From NCBI GenBank assembly GCA_937901055.1, contig CALCGO010000298.1, positions 1 to 22,712 on the forward strand: 22,712 nucleotides of DNA, read 5' to 3'. Source of the DNA: an uncultured Rhodobacterales bacterium. Its GTDB lineage: Bacteria > Pseudomonadota > Alphaproteobacteria > Rhodobacterales > Rhodobacteraceae. Below, in pieces: positions 6,911 to 14,265 of this stretch (positions are counted from its first letter, which is position 1; every line of letters begins with the position of its first letter). A program made the translations under genes and the position numbers. The notes under the pieces are model-generated. The model did not search any database. It was not told the origin of the DNA and worked only from the letters and a program-made list of their open reading frames with translations.

Positions 6911-7618
6911 CTATTCTACGGTTTCAAAATACGCCGCCAGCGCGGCGATTTCTTCGTTCGAGAGGCGCTTGGCCATGAGTTGCATCACTGGATGGCTGCG
7001 ATGTTCGGACTTGTAGGCTTGCAGAGCCGTCACAAAATCCTCCTGCATCCAGCCAACAATGGATGGAATGCCGTCGTCCCCTCCATCTACCTGATGGCAG
7101 GTCGCGCATTCGCCCGACAGGTACGCGCCGTATTCCGGGTCGCCTTTAATTGCCAAAACGGCTGGATCAACGTCGGGGTCACGCGCCGGAAAAGTTGGTT
7201 CTGCCTCGGGGATATTCGCCGGATTATCGGAGAACTGACGCAAATACGCCATCAGGTTTGCGCGATCTTCAGGATCTTTGATGCCCTTGAAGCGCATCTT
7301 TGTGCGCGAGACCAGTTCTTTAGGGTTTTCAATGAATGCGTCTAAATTTTCCACATCCCACATCAAACCACCGGATGCCGCGCGGACCATGTCGTCAGAA
7401 TACTTAAACCCTTCCACCGATCCTGCTGCACGCCCAAATAAATTATTCAGATGTGGGCCGGTGCGGTTAAACGCGTCAGCACCGACCATGTGACAAGAGA
7501 AACAGCGCCGAAACATCTTCGCGCCCGCTTCTACATCCGCTTGCGCATGGACAGGAATGCTCCAAAAGGAAGCAAAAATTATCGACAATACTAGCGTTTT
7601 GATACGGTACTTAATCAC
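6911..7618 (-). CDS. fccA: Diheme cytochrome c subunit of flavocytochrome c (FccA/SoxE)
   Basis: A 235-residue exported cytochrome with a Sec signal (MIKYRIKTLVLSIIFASFW to VHA, about residue 25). Two heme c motifs are seen: CFSCH (39-43) and CATCH (171-175). The first domain is cytochrome c2-like (GADAFNRTGPHLNNLFGR, 46-63; Met ligand probably in SRTKMRFKGI, 104-113). The second resembles smaller class I domains (YGAYLSGECATCHQ). It should accept electrons from FccB. The start is GTG at 7618 with GGGAGA just upstream; no ATG is available before the signal sequence. In Paracoccus the equivalent pair (soxE, soxF) lies downstream of soxD; here it is about 7 kb away, on the other side of pntAB. 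Confidence 0.9.
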   Translation of the reverse strand: MIKYRIKTLVLSIIFASFWSIPVHAQADVEAGAKMFRRCFSCHMVGADAFNRTGPHLNNLFGRAAGSVEGFKYSDDMVRAASGGLMWDVENLDAFIENPKELVSRTKMRFKGIKDPEDRANLMAYLRQFSDNPANIPEAEPTFPARDPDVDPAVLAIKGDPEYGAYLSGECATCHQVDGGDDGIPSIVGWMQEDFVTALQAYKSEHRSHPVMQLMAKRLSNEEIAALAAYFETVE

Positions 7619-7690
7619 AATTCTCCCACAAGTGCCACTTTGCGCAGCTTCTTTTTACATCAGTTGAGTGTAGATTAAGATTCGCCCTTC

Positions 7691-7719
7691 TGTCAATCCA
7701 CGAGATATTTTGTGAAATA
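7691..7719 (-). promoter_or_regulatory. Candidate promoter/operator elements upstream of fccA
   Basis: On the minus strand a perfect -35 hexamer TTGACA lies at 7696-7691, about 75 bp before the fccA start, but no good -10 follows at 16-18 bases. Just upstream of it is a small AT-rich dyad, TATTT-N4-AAATA (7706-7719), of the size bound by ArsR-family repressors. The whole 184-bp gap 7619-7802 is shared with the divergent DUF2189 gene. The assignment is tentative. Confidence 0.3.
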
Positions 7720-7802
7720 GCGATCGAATAATTCTTGTTTTCCTTGATTAGAACCCCCCGATATAGCAAGCTTCGGAAAAATTTATTGAACAGGGGACAG
7801 AA

Positions 7803-8582
7803 ATGACCGACACGACAAATACAAAATCTATGCCGGAAATCGCCGAGTTGGACTTTTCAGATCTGAAGGTCGCGTTTGGAAAAGGCTTGTCGGATTTTCG
7901 CAAAGCGCCGATCTACGGGATTGTATTTGGCGCGATCTTCGCCGCCCTCGGGGTGGTTTTGTATTTGCAATTTGTCGTGTGGCAATCTGATATCTCGATT
8001 GTGCCGCTGGCTGCAGGGTTTCCTTTGATCGGTCCGTTTGTCGCCGTTGGTATGTACGAGGTCAGTCGCCTGATCGAGCGTGGTGAATCCGTAAGCTGGT
8101 TGTCAGTGTTACAGGCAATCTATGCAGAACGGAAAAGACAGATCCCATCGATTGCTTTTGTAGTTCTGTTCATATTCCTGATCTGGGTCTACATGGCACA
8201 TCTGGTTTTCGCGTTATCATTTGGGCTGAAGCCGTTGACCAATGTCATGAGTTCAACAGACATCTTGCTGACAAAGGAAGGCATCACGATGTTGCTTATG
8301 GGCACTGTGGTAGGGGGATTTTTGTCTTTCGTGTTATTCTCCATCACCGTCATCGGCATTCCCCTTCTCGTTGATCGGGAGATTGATGTGGTGACGGCAA
8401 TGATCACAAGCTTCAGTTTAGTTCTGAATAATATGGTGGTGATGCTTTCATGGGGCGTGATCGTGGGATTGCTATTAGCTGTTGCCATGATCCCGATGTT
8501 TTTGGGTTTGATCGTAGTTTTGCCAGTGCTTGGGCACGCGACATGGCACTTGTATAAACTAGCAATACTACCTGAAGAATAA
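7803..8582 (+). CDS. DUF2189 family integral membrane protein
   Basis: A 259-residue protein with the DUF2189 plan. A soluble N-terminus (about 35 residues) is followed by about six hydrophobic spans: roughly 37-58, 65-84, 118-140, 160-190 (possibly two half spans with a turn), 200-224 and 228-248. Small conserved-looking loops such as GFPLIGPFVAVGMYEVSR occur (72-89). No catalytic motif or cysteine is visible, and the biochemical role of the family is unknown. GGGGA precedes the ATG. It is divergent from fccA and followed after 185 bp by a DsrE-like gene, so it sits among sulfur-oxidation genes, which makes a linked role worth testing but unproven. Confidence 0.8.
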   Translation: MTDTTNTKSMPEIAELDFSDLKVAFGKGLSDFRKAPIYGIVFGAIFAALGVVLYLQFVVWQSDISIVPLAAGFPLIGPFVAVGMYEVSRLIERGESVSWLSVLQAIYAERKRQIPSIAFVVLFIFLIWVYMAHLVFALSFGLKPLTNVMSSTDILLTKEGITMLLMGTVVGGFLSFVLFSITVIGIPLLVDREIDVVTAMITSFSLVLNNMVVMLSWGVIVGLLLAVAMIPMFLGLIVVLPVLGHATWHLYKLAILPEE

Positions 8583-8589
8583 GCGTTTT

Positions 8590-8615
8590 CGCGTCATGCC
8601 AAATGGTATGGCGCG
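8590..8615 (+). terminator. Hairpin after the DUF2189 gene
   Basis: An 11-bp stem (8590-8600 with 8605-8615, two G-U pairs) closes a 4-base AAAT loop, starting 8 bp after the stop codon. It is followed by TAATATA rather than a U-tract, so it is a possible weak terminator. The rest of the 185-bp gap to the DsrE-like gene is AT-rich; ATTC-N8-GTAC at 8670-8685 is only a partial match to the ATTC-N8-GAAT dyad seen upstream of soxX. Confidence 0.45.
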
Positions 8616-8767
8616 TAATATACGACCCCCAACAATCTAATTACATCGCCATGTTTTGAGTGAACAATCGCGTATTCAGTTTATTGTACAGTTATTTTGC
8701 GTATAACATAAAGCTTCACATATACATATTCCGTTGTTAGCATATCCTTCTAACAGGGAGTAAAATA

Positions 8768-9226
8768 ATGAAACCAATCGTAAAACTAATTGCCGCAACT
8801 CTAACCATGGCACTGCTGGCGATCACGCCTGTGCAAGCGCAGGAAAGAGAAGAAGGCGTTCACTATCTTGCGCTGTACATCACAGACAAGAGCGAAGCAA
8901 AAATGACGACGGTGCTTAACGTGGCCGCGAACGCGACCAGATATTATGAAAGCATCGGCGAGGAACTGGAGGTCCGGATCGTTGCCTTCAATGCTGGTCT
9001 GCATATGCTACGCGAAGACACATCGCCAGTACTGGAACGTCTGACCTCGTTTAACCAGAGCATGCCAAACGTTGCTTTCGTAGCATGTGGTAACACCATC
9101 GCCGGGATGACCCGCAAAGCCGGTGGCGTCGCCCCTCCAATTATCGGATTTGCCGAGCATGTTCCAGCCGGGGTCGTTGATCTGATGACGTTGCAAGAAA
9201 ACGGTTGGACGTTAATCCGTCCATAA
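8768..9226 (+). CDS. Periplasmic DsrE-like sulfur-relay-family protein
   Basis: A 152-residue protein with a Sec signal peptide (MKPIVKLIAATLTMALLAI to VQA, residue 24) and a DsrE/DsrF-like domain. Recognisable parts are the first strand YLALYITD (33-40), VRIVAFNAGLHMLREDTSPV (69-88) and the strand with a single cysteine, VAFVACGNTI (102-111). Cys107 lies where DsrE-fold sulfurtransferases carry sulfur. Cytosolic DsrE proteins pass persulfides between carriers; an exported version next to fcc and sox genes could bind or move sulfane sulfur in the periplasm, but no activity is known to me for this subgroup. GGGAG lies 7 bases before the ATG. The gene converges on pntB across a bidirectional terminator. 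Confidence 0.82.
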   Translation: MKPIVKLIAATLTMALLAITPVQAQEREEGVHYLALYITDKSEAKMTTVLNVAANATRYYESIGEELEVRIVAFNAGLHMLREDTSPVLERLTSFNQSMPNVAFVACGNTIAGMTRKAGGVAPPIIGFAEHVPAGVVDLMTLQENGWTLIRP

Positions 9227-9243
9227 ATTATGGATATTTCAAA

Positions 9244-9273
9244 TAAAAAGGGCCGGATAATCTCCGGCCCTTA
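9244..9273. terminator. Bidirectional terminator between the DsrE-like gene and pntB
   Basis: A perfect 10-bp stem, AAGGGCCGGA (9248-9257) and TCCGGCCCTT (9263-9272), with loop TAATC. The preceding AAATAAAAA gives a strong U-tract for the minus-strand pntAB transcript. In the plus direction the tail TTAATCGTTT is weaker. Confidence 0.88.
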
Positions 9274-9291
9274 ATCGTTTGGGTCTAAACC

Positions 9292-10665
9292 CTAGTCTAT
9301 CAACTTCAGCAGATTATCTACCGAGGCTTTTGCATCCCCGTAGAACATCCGCGTGTTCTCTTTGAAGAACAGCGGGTTCTCGATGCCTGAGTATCCAGTG
9401 CCCTGCCCGCGTTTGGATACAAACACATGTTTGGCTTTCCAAACTTCCAGAACCGGCATTCCCGCAATTGGGGAATTCGGATCTTCCTGCGCCGCTGGGT
9501 TAACGATATCGTTTGAGCCGACAACGATAACAACATCCGTTTCAGGGAAGTCATCATTGATCTCGTCCATTTCCATTACGATATCGTATGGAACCTTTGC
9601 CTCGGCCAGTAGGACGTTCATATGCCCCGGCAGACGACCCGCAACGGGATGGATACCGAAACGCACGTTCTTGCCTTTGGCGCGCAGGCGTTTGACCAGC
9701 TCCGAAATCGGATGCTGGGCTTGCGCCACCGCCATGCCGTACCCGGGAACGATTATGACGCTGTCCGCATCGTTCAGCGCTGTGGCAACGCCGTCGGCGT
9801 CGATTGCGATCTGCTCGCCTTCGATCTCCATCGCGGGACCTGACGGGCCGCCGAAGCCACCCAAGATCACGGCAAGGAACTTACGGTTCATCGCCACACA
9901 CATTATGTACGACAGGATCGCACCAGAAGAACCAACCAGCGCACCGACCACGATCAGCAAGTCATTGCCAAGCATGAAGCCTGTAGCTGCGGCCGCCCAA
10001 CCTGAATAGCTGTTTAGCATCGACACAACGACCGGCATGTCTGCGCCGCCAATTGCCATCACAAGATGCGCACCGATTGCATATGCGACGATCATCATCA
10101 GTAGCAGCGTCCAGATGCCTGCACCGTTCAGGAACATCAGCATTAGGATGATCGAGAGGAGCAAACCGGCGATATTCATCAAGTGACGACCCGGCAGGAT
10201 CAGCGCTTTACCGTCGATTTTGCCCGCCAGTTTGCCATAGGCAACGATGGAGCCCGTGAAGGTAATCGCGCCGATGAACACACCAAGGAAGACTTCTACA
10301 TCGTGAATGACTTCTTCTGCGTGGGTAAGGCCCTCGGGTGAATGCAGTACCGAGTTGATACCGATGAACACAGCTGCCAAACCGACGAAGCTGTGAAGGG
10401 CAGCTACAAGTTGCGGCATGCCCACCATCTCGACGCGTTGCGCGACGATCGTTCCGATTACGGCACCGATAGCGATCATTGCCGACAGGAGCCAGATTGA
10501 ATTTACGCCCGGACCGAACACTGTCACCACGACAGCAATCGTCATCCCAATAATGCCGAACCAAACGGCGCGTTTTGCTTTTTCCTGATCGGACAGACCA
10601 CCAAGGGCCAGAATGAACAGAACGGAAGCTGCGATATAACCAGCGGTTACTAGACCAATACTCAT
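9292..10665 (-). CDS. pntB: NAD(P) transhydrogenase subunit beta
   Basis: A 457-residue protein, close to the usual 460. With PntA it forms the proton-translocating transhydrogenase that uses the proton gradient to reduce NADP+ with NADH at the inner membrane. The N-terminal ~270 residues hold about nine hydrophobic spans (for example MTIAVVVTVFGPGV, then LLSIILMLMFLNGAGI). The C-terminal NADP(H)-binding domain III has VIIVPGYGMAVAQAQHPI, then FGIHPVAGRLPGHMNVLLAEA in two pieces, and VVIVVGSNDIVNPAA. Its ATG is 12 bp after the pntA stop, with GGGAGG in front, so the two form an operon. Confidence 0.96.
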   Translation of the reverse strand: MSIGLVTAGYIAASVLFILALGGLSDQEKAKRAVWFGIIGMTIAVVVTVFGPGVNSIWLLSAMIAIGAVIGTIVAQRVEMVGMPQLVAALHSFVGLAAVFIGINSVLHSPEGLTHAEEVIHDVEVFLGVFIGAITFTGSIVAYGKLAGKIDGKALILPGRHLMNIAGLLLSIILMLMFLNGAGIWTLLLMMIVAYAIGAHLVMAIGGADMPVVVSMLNSYSGWAAAATGFMLGNDLLIVVGALVGSSGAILSYIMCVAMNRKFLAVILGGFGGPSGPAMEIEGEQIAIDADGVATALNDADSVIIVPGYGMAVAQAQHPISELVKRLRAKGKNVRFGIHPVAGRLPGHMNVLLAEAKVPYDIVMEMDEINDDFPETDVVIVVGSNDIVNPAAQEDPNSPIAGMPVLEVWKAKHVFVSKRGQGTGYSGIENPLFFKENTRMFYGDAKASVDNLLKLID

Positions 10666-10677
10666 AATCAGCCTCCC

Positions 10678-12246
10678 TTAGCTTTTCTGGAACATGGCCA
10701 ACATACGGCGGGTAACGACGAAGCCACCCACGATGTTGATCGATGCTATTAGAACGGAAATTGCAGCGAGGAGTGTCACAAGGAACCCTCCGCCGACACT
10801 AATTTGAAGCAGCGCCCCAAGGATCACTACGGATGAAATCGCGTTGGTGATCGCCATAAGCGGTGTGTGCAGCGCGTGGCTGACGTTCCAGATAACCTGG
10901 AAACCGATAAACACGGACAGAACAAAAACGATGAAGTGCTGCATGAAGCTGGCTGGTGCATATTGACCAATCAGCAGCATTAACAGTCCACCGACAACCA
11001 ACATACCTGTTTGCTTACGGCCAGCAGCTTTCGTCGCAGCCACTTCTTCGGCTTTGATTTCTTCCGGAGTCTTCTCTGGTTCTTTTGGCTTCGCCGCAGC
11101 AATCGCCTGAACTTTTGGCGGTGGTGGCGGGAAAGTAATTTCGCCACTGTGTGTGACGGTTGCACCGCGGATCACGTCGTCTTCCATGTTGTGAACTGGT
11201 ACGCCGTCGTTTTCGGGTGTCAGATCGTCCATCATGTGACGGATGTTTGTGGAATATAGCGTCGAGGACTGCGTTGCCATACGGCTTGGCAGGTCGGTGT
11301 AACCGATGATGGTCACGCCGTTCGATGTCTCGATCTTCTCGTCAGGGACGGTCAGATCACAGTTACCGCCACGTTCAGCCGCAAGGTCGATGATGACCGA
11401 TCCGGCTTTCATAGACATAACCATATCTTCGAGCCACAACTTCGGCGCATCACGGCCCGGGATCAGAGCCGTTGTGATGACGATGTCCACCTCCGACGCT
11501 TGCGCGCGGAATAGTTCAAGTTGTTTTTCGCGGAACTCAGGTGATGAAACGGCAGCATAACCACCCGTTGCAGCACCGTCTTGGTTGTCGTCGAAGTCTA
11601 AGAACAGGAATTCACCGCCCATAGATTCGATTTGCTCGGCCACTTCGGGACGCACGTCGAAGGCGCGAACGATTGCGCCCATAGACTGTGCAGCACCAAT
11701 CGCAGCCAATCCGGCAACACCTGCGCCGATCACCACAACCGTTGCAGGGGGAACCTTGCCCGCTGCCGTGATTTGGCCGGTGAAGAAGCGCCCGAAGTTG
11801 TTCGACGCCTCGATAACTGCACGATAACCGCCGATGTTGGCCATGCTTGATAGCGCATCCATTTTCTGGGCGCGGGAAATACGCGGCACCATGTCCATCG
11901 CAATCGCCGTCACGCCTTTGGCACGCAGACTTTCCAACAGGGCTTCACTTTGCGCGGGCCAGATGAAGGAGATCAGAGTTTGACCTTCACGGAAGCGTTT
12001 GATTTCTACCGCTTCGGGGGCGCGGACTTTGATGATGAAATCACAGGCTTTCCAAAGGGCTGCGCCGGTCTTTACAACTTCGACGCCAGCATCCTTGTAG
12101 TCCTGATCGGAGAAGCGCGCGGCGGCACCGGCTCCGGTTTCTAGTACGCATTCATAGCCCAGCTTTTTTAGCTGGAGCGCTGATTGCGGGGTAAGGGCAA
12201 CCCGATTTTCGCCCTCGAAGATCTCTTTGGGAGCTCCGATTTTCAT
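10678..12246 (-). CDS. pntA: NAD(P) transhydrogenase subunit alpha
   Basis: A 522-residue protein carrying both the NAD(H)-binding domain I and the membrane segment of the alpha chain, as in Escherichia coli; several other alphaproteobacteria split these into two proteins. It begins with the alanine dehydrogenase/PntA pattern MKIGAPKEIFEGENRVALTP. It has RAQKMDALSSMANIGGY (125-141), the NAD-binding loop VVIGAGVAGLAA (171-182) and FDVRPEVAEQ. A Pro/Lys/Glu-rich linker (about 370-405) leads to about four membrane spans (415-520). AAGGA lies 8 bases before the ATG. The 129-bp gap to soxT upstream probably holds its own promoter, so pntAB need not be part of the sox regulon. Confidence 0.96.
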   Translation of the reverse strand: MKIGAPKEIFEGENRVALTPQSALQLKKLGYECVLETGAGAAARFSDQDYKDAGVEVVKTGAALWKACDFIIKVRAPEAVEIKRFREGQTLISFIWPAQSEALLESLRAKGVTAIAMDMVPRISRAQKMDALSSMANIGGYRAVIEASNNFGRFFTGQITAAGKVPPATVVVIGAGVAGLAAIGAAQSMGAIVRAFDVRPEVAEQIESMGGEFLFLDFDDNQDGAATGGYAAVSSPEFREKQLELFRAQASEVDIVITTALIPGRDAPKLWLEDMVMSMKAGSVIIDLAAERGGNCDLTVPDEKIETSNGVTIIGYTDLPSRMATQSSTLYSTNIRHMMDDLTPENDGVPVHNMEDDVIRGATVTHSGEITFPPPPPKVQAIAAAKPKEPEKTPEEIKAEEVAATKAAGRKQTGMLVVGGLLMLLIGQYAPASFMQHFIVFVLSVFIGFQVIWNVSHALHTPLMAITNAISSVVILGALLQISVGGGFLVTLLAAISVLIASINIVGGFVVTRRMLAMFQKS

Positions 12247-12375
12247 AGTGATATTCCTTAGTCCTGATGGGAGGAAGGGTCAGATCGTTTATATCTATCC
12301 TCTAATGTACCAAAATTCAAAGCCCTGATTTCGAATTTCGGGAAAAGGCCTGACTAAAATAGTCGCATCCAGTTT
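12247..12375 (-). other. 129-bp gap between soxT and pntA
   Basis: It holds a short stem GACTA-AAA-TAGTC near 12352-12364. A second dyad, GGTTTTC-T-GAAAACC (12379-12393), overlaps the last codons of soxT. Neither has a U-tract, so termination after soxT is uncertain. A pntA promoter is expected here but I cannot point to convincing hexamers. Confidence 0.35.
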
Positions 12376-13425
12376 TCAGGTTTTCTGAAAACCGTGGATC
12401 AGGTAGCGCAAACCCAGATTTGCGCCAATGAAAATGGACACCAAAACGACCGGTGCGCTGTAGGCCAACACCGAGAATCCGGTTAGTCCTTGCCCGATGG
12501 AACAACCCAGCGCCACAACGCCGCCAGTGCCCATTATGAAGGCTCCGAATACGGATCGGCCAAGTTCACGCGGGTCGTCGCAGGCTTCCCAGCGGAACCG
12601 GTCTTTGATCCTTGTGCCGATGATTGAACCGACGATAACCCCCGTCACCGAGCCGATACCGAAATTCATCGTCGCGCCGGACCAAGTCATCAGATAGATC
12701 AGCGTTTCACCCATCGGGGCGGAATAGGAGACGGATTCAACGGTTATCTCATCGAAGCCGTTTATAGAAATCACGTTGGTGGCCCAGAATCCGAACACCA
12801 CGGCGAGGCCGACAACGATGGACCAGATGATGTGTGTAGGCGAATTGCGGAACTTCGCGCCGGAAAAAGCCCAAGCGGCACATATGGCTGCGAATATAAG
12901 GGCGGGCAGTAGTGGCCCTGCGTTAAACAAGCGGCCGATCAGGTGGGCGATGCCTTGAGCCTCGCCATTGTATGGTCGTTGGGGGAATAGCATTTCCCGC
13001 AGAACGGCGGTTGGACCGCCGATGGCCATGTAGGCGGAAATCGCCATGACGACGGCCACAACAAAGCTTCGCATATCCCCGCCTGCCATGCGCGACAATG
13101 CGCCAAAGCCGCAGTTTCCGGCCAAGGCCATGCCCCAGCCGAACATCAATCCGCCAACGATGCTGGCGATCGGGTTCCATTTCAATGCGTAATAGATGGA
13201 TTGGGAATAATCGATCAGGCCGAACGCCTCTAGCGTGAACATGCCGGAAATACCGACGGCCAATGCCAAGGCCCACATCCGTAATCGAGAGTAGTCGTCA
13301 CCGTACAACGCGTCTTCGATAGCACCCAAGGTGCAAAAACGGCCAATGGAAGAGGATAACCCTAAGGCTCCGCCCGCGAACAATCCGGCCAACGCGGCCC
13401 AATGGTTGTCGGCCATAAACTCCAT
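12376..13425 (-). CDS. soxT: YeeE/YedE-type sulfur-compound transporter (SoxT)
   Basis: A 349-residue polytopic membrane protein of the YeeE/YedE (TsuA-like) family, with about nine to ten hydrophobic spans. The cysteines conserved in this family are present: GRFCTLG (Cys31), LAGNCGFGAL (Cys105) and LGCSIGQGLTG near residue 317, the sites thought to pass thiosulfate or sulfur through the pore by S-H hydrogen bonds. The start ATG at 13425 overlaps the soxR stop by one base (TAATG), so translation is coupled. An ATG nine bases in, with GGAG in front, is an alternative. In Paracoccus pantotrophus soxT, soxR and soxS likewise lie divergent from soxVW. Its substrate here, presumably a sulfur oxyanion or sulfane sulfur, is inferred from family and context. 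Confidence 0.9.
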   Translation of the reverse strand: MEFMADNHWAALAGLFAGGALGLSSSIGRFCTLGAIEDALYGDDYSRLRMWALALAVGISGMFTLEAFGLIDYSQSIYYALKWNPIASIVGGLMFGWGMALAGNCGFGALSRMAGGDMRSFVVAVVMAISAYMAIGGPTAVLREMLFPQRPYNGEAQGIAHLIGRLFNAGPLLPALIFAAICAAWAFSGAKFRNSPTHIIWSIVVGLAVVFGFWATNVISINGFDEITVESVSYSAPMGETLIYLMTWSGATMNFGIGSVTGVIVGSIIGTRIKDRFRWEACDDPRELGRSVFGAFIMGTGGVVALGCSIGQGLTGFSVLAYSAPVVLVSIFIGANLGLRYLIHGFQKT

Positions 13426-13781
13426 TAACTGCCTTTTTCGTTATCCGGATCGAAAGTGCAGAACATGTCGTAAACCAGTTCGATCATCTGTGCGGCTTTG
13501 CGATCGCCTAAGGAATAGTAAATCGTTTTGCCATCGCGGCGCGAATTGACCAGCCCCTCCAGACGAAGCCTTGCCAACTGCTGACTTACCGCGGCCTGAC
13601 GTGAAGAAAGGAGGTTTTCCAGCTCGGTTACGGATTTTTCACCCGTAACCAAGTGGCACAATATCATCAGACGGCCTTCATGGGCCAAAGCTTTCATGAA
13701 ATCGGTTGCAGATTTCGCGTTGCTTATGACTTCATCAATTTCAGAGTCGGACATGTCCGGTGTCATCTGGGGTAGTGCCAT
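13425..13781 (-). CDS. soxR: ArsR-family repressor SoxR (persulfide-sensing type)
   Basis: A 118-residue winged helix-turn-helix protein. The ATG at 13781 is preferred over the adjacent GTG (13784) because AGGAG then sits 6 bases upstream. The core is ALAHEGRLMILCHLVTGEKS (31-50), recognition region SSRQAAVSQQLARLRLEGLV (59-78) and wing RRDGKTIYYSLGD (81-93). Two cysteines, Cys42 and Cys108, are 66 residues apart, the same spacing as the persulfide-sensing pair of SqrR and in the same helices. It should therefore repress sox genes until reactive sulfur links the cysteines. It lies between soxS and soxT in one minus-strand operon and would autoregulate from the soxS-soxV gap. This is not the redox SoxR of enterobacteria. 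Confidence 0.93.
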   Translation of the reverse strand: MALPQMTPDMSDSEIDEVISNAKSATDFMKALAHEGRLMILCHLVTGEKSVTELENLLSSRQAAVSQQLARLRLEGLVNSRRDGKTIYYSLGDRKAAQMIELVYDMFCTFDPDNEKGS

Positions 13782-13797
13782 CACCCTCTCCTTTTTA

Positions 13798-14175
13798 TTA
13801 TGTCTCCGAAGGCTCTCCCCCGGATTCTGGCAAATCTGCCAACATCATATCAAGAAGCCCCCAAAAGAACCCCTCGCCTGGGTAACCTTCTATACGATTA
13901 ACCTCGGTTCCGTCGACAAGTAATATAAATGTAGGCGTGAAATGCGGTTTGGTGGCAAAAGTCACGCCTTCGGGCACCGCATCGTGTATATCATAGCGCC
14001 ACAAAGGTGCTGTTTTACCCTCGTCCGTCAGAGCGTATTCGCCACCAACGTCCCGATTCCAACGCGCGCACCATGGGCAACCGTCTTCCTCGACCATCAT
14101 CAAACGAGTCTCGGCAAAGGCGGGTATTGCTAGCGCGGTGGCTAGTAATAATACAATCACTTTAAACAGGCGCAT
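13798..14175 (-). CDS. soxS: Periplasmic thioredoxin-like protein SoxS
   Basis: A 125-residue exported protein with a Sec signal (MRLFKVIVLLLATALAIPAFA, 21 residues) and a thioredoxin active site CPWC (33-36) in VEEDGCPWCARWN. The cis-proline segment is FTPTFILLVDG (about 78-88). In Paracoccus, SoxS keeps SoxY reduced and active during thiosulfate oxidation, drawing electrons from SoxV; the same role is inferred here. GAGGA precedes the ATG. The gene is first in the minus-strand soxSRT operon and is divergent from soxV across 90 bp. Confidence 0.92.
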   Translation of the reverse strand: MRLFKVIVLLLATALAIPAFAETRLMMVEEDGCPWCARWNRDVGGEYALTDEGKTAPLWRYDIHDAVPEGVTFATKPHFTPTFILLVDGTEVNRIEGYPGEGFFWGLLDMMLADLPESGGEPSET

Positions 14176-14265
14176 TCGGGTCCTCGCAGAAAATTCGCTT
14201 TACACATTTTAATATAGCAATATGATTATTGGTAACTTTGGCACTAAAAGCAAGGAAAACAAGGG
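14176..14265. promoter_or_regulatory. Divergent soxS-soxV regulatory region
   Basis: A 90-bp AT-rich gap between divergent starts. It contains AATATAGCAATATGATTATT (14211-14230), an imperfect dyad AATA-N12-TATT. A lone ATTC half-site occurs at 14193-14196. By analogy with Paracoccus and Pseudaminobacter, where SoxR acts at the soxS-soxV and soxW-soxX gaps, this is the likely SoxR-controlled promoter pair. No clear -35/-10 pairs could be assigned. Confidence 0.5.
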
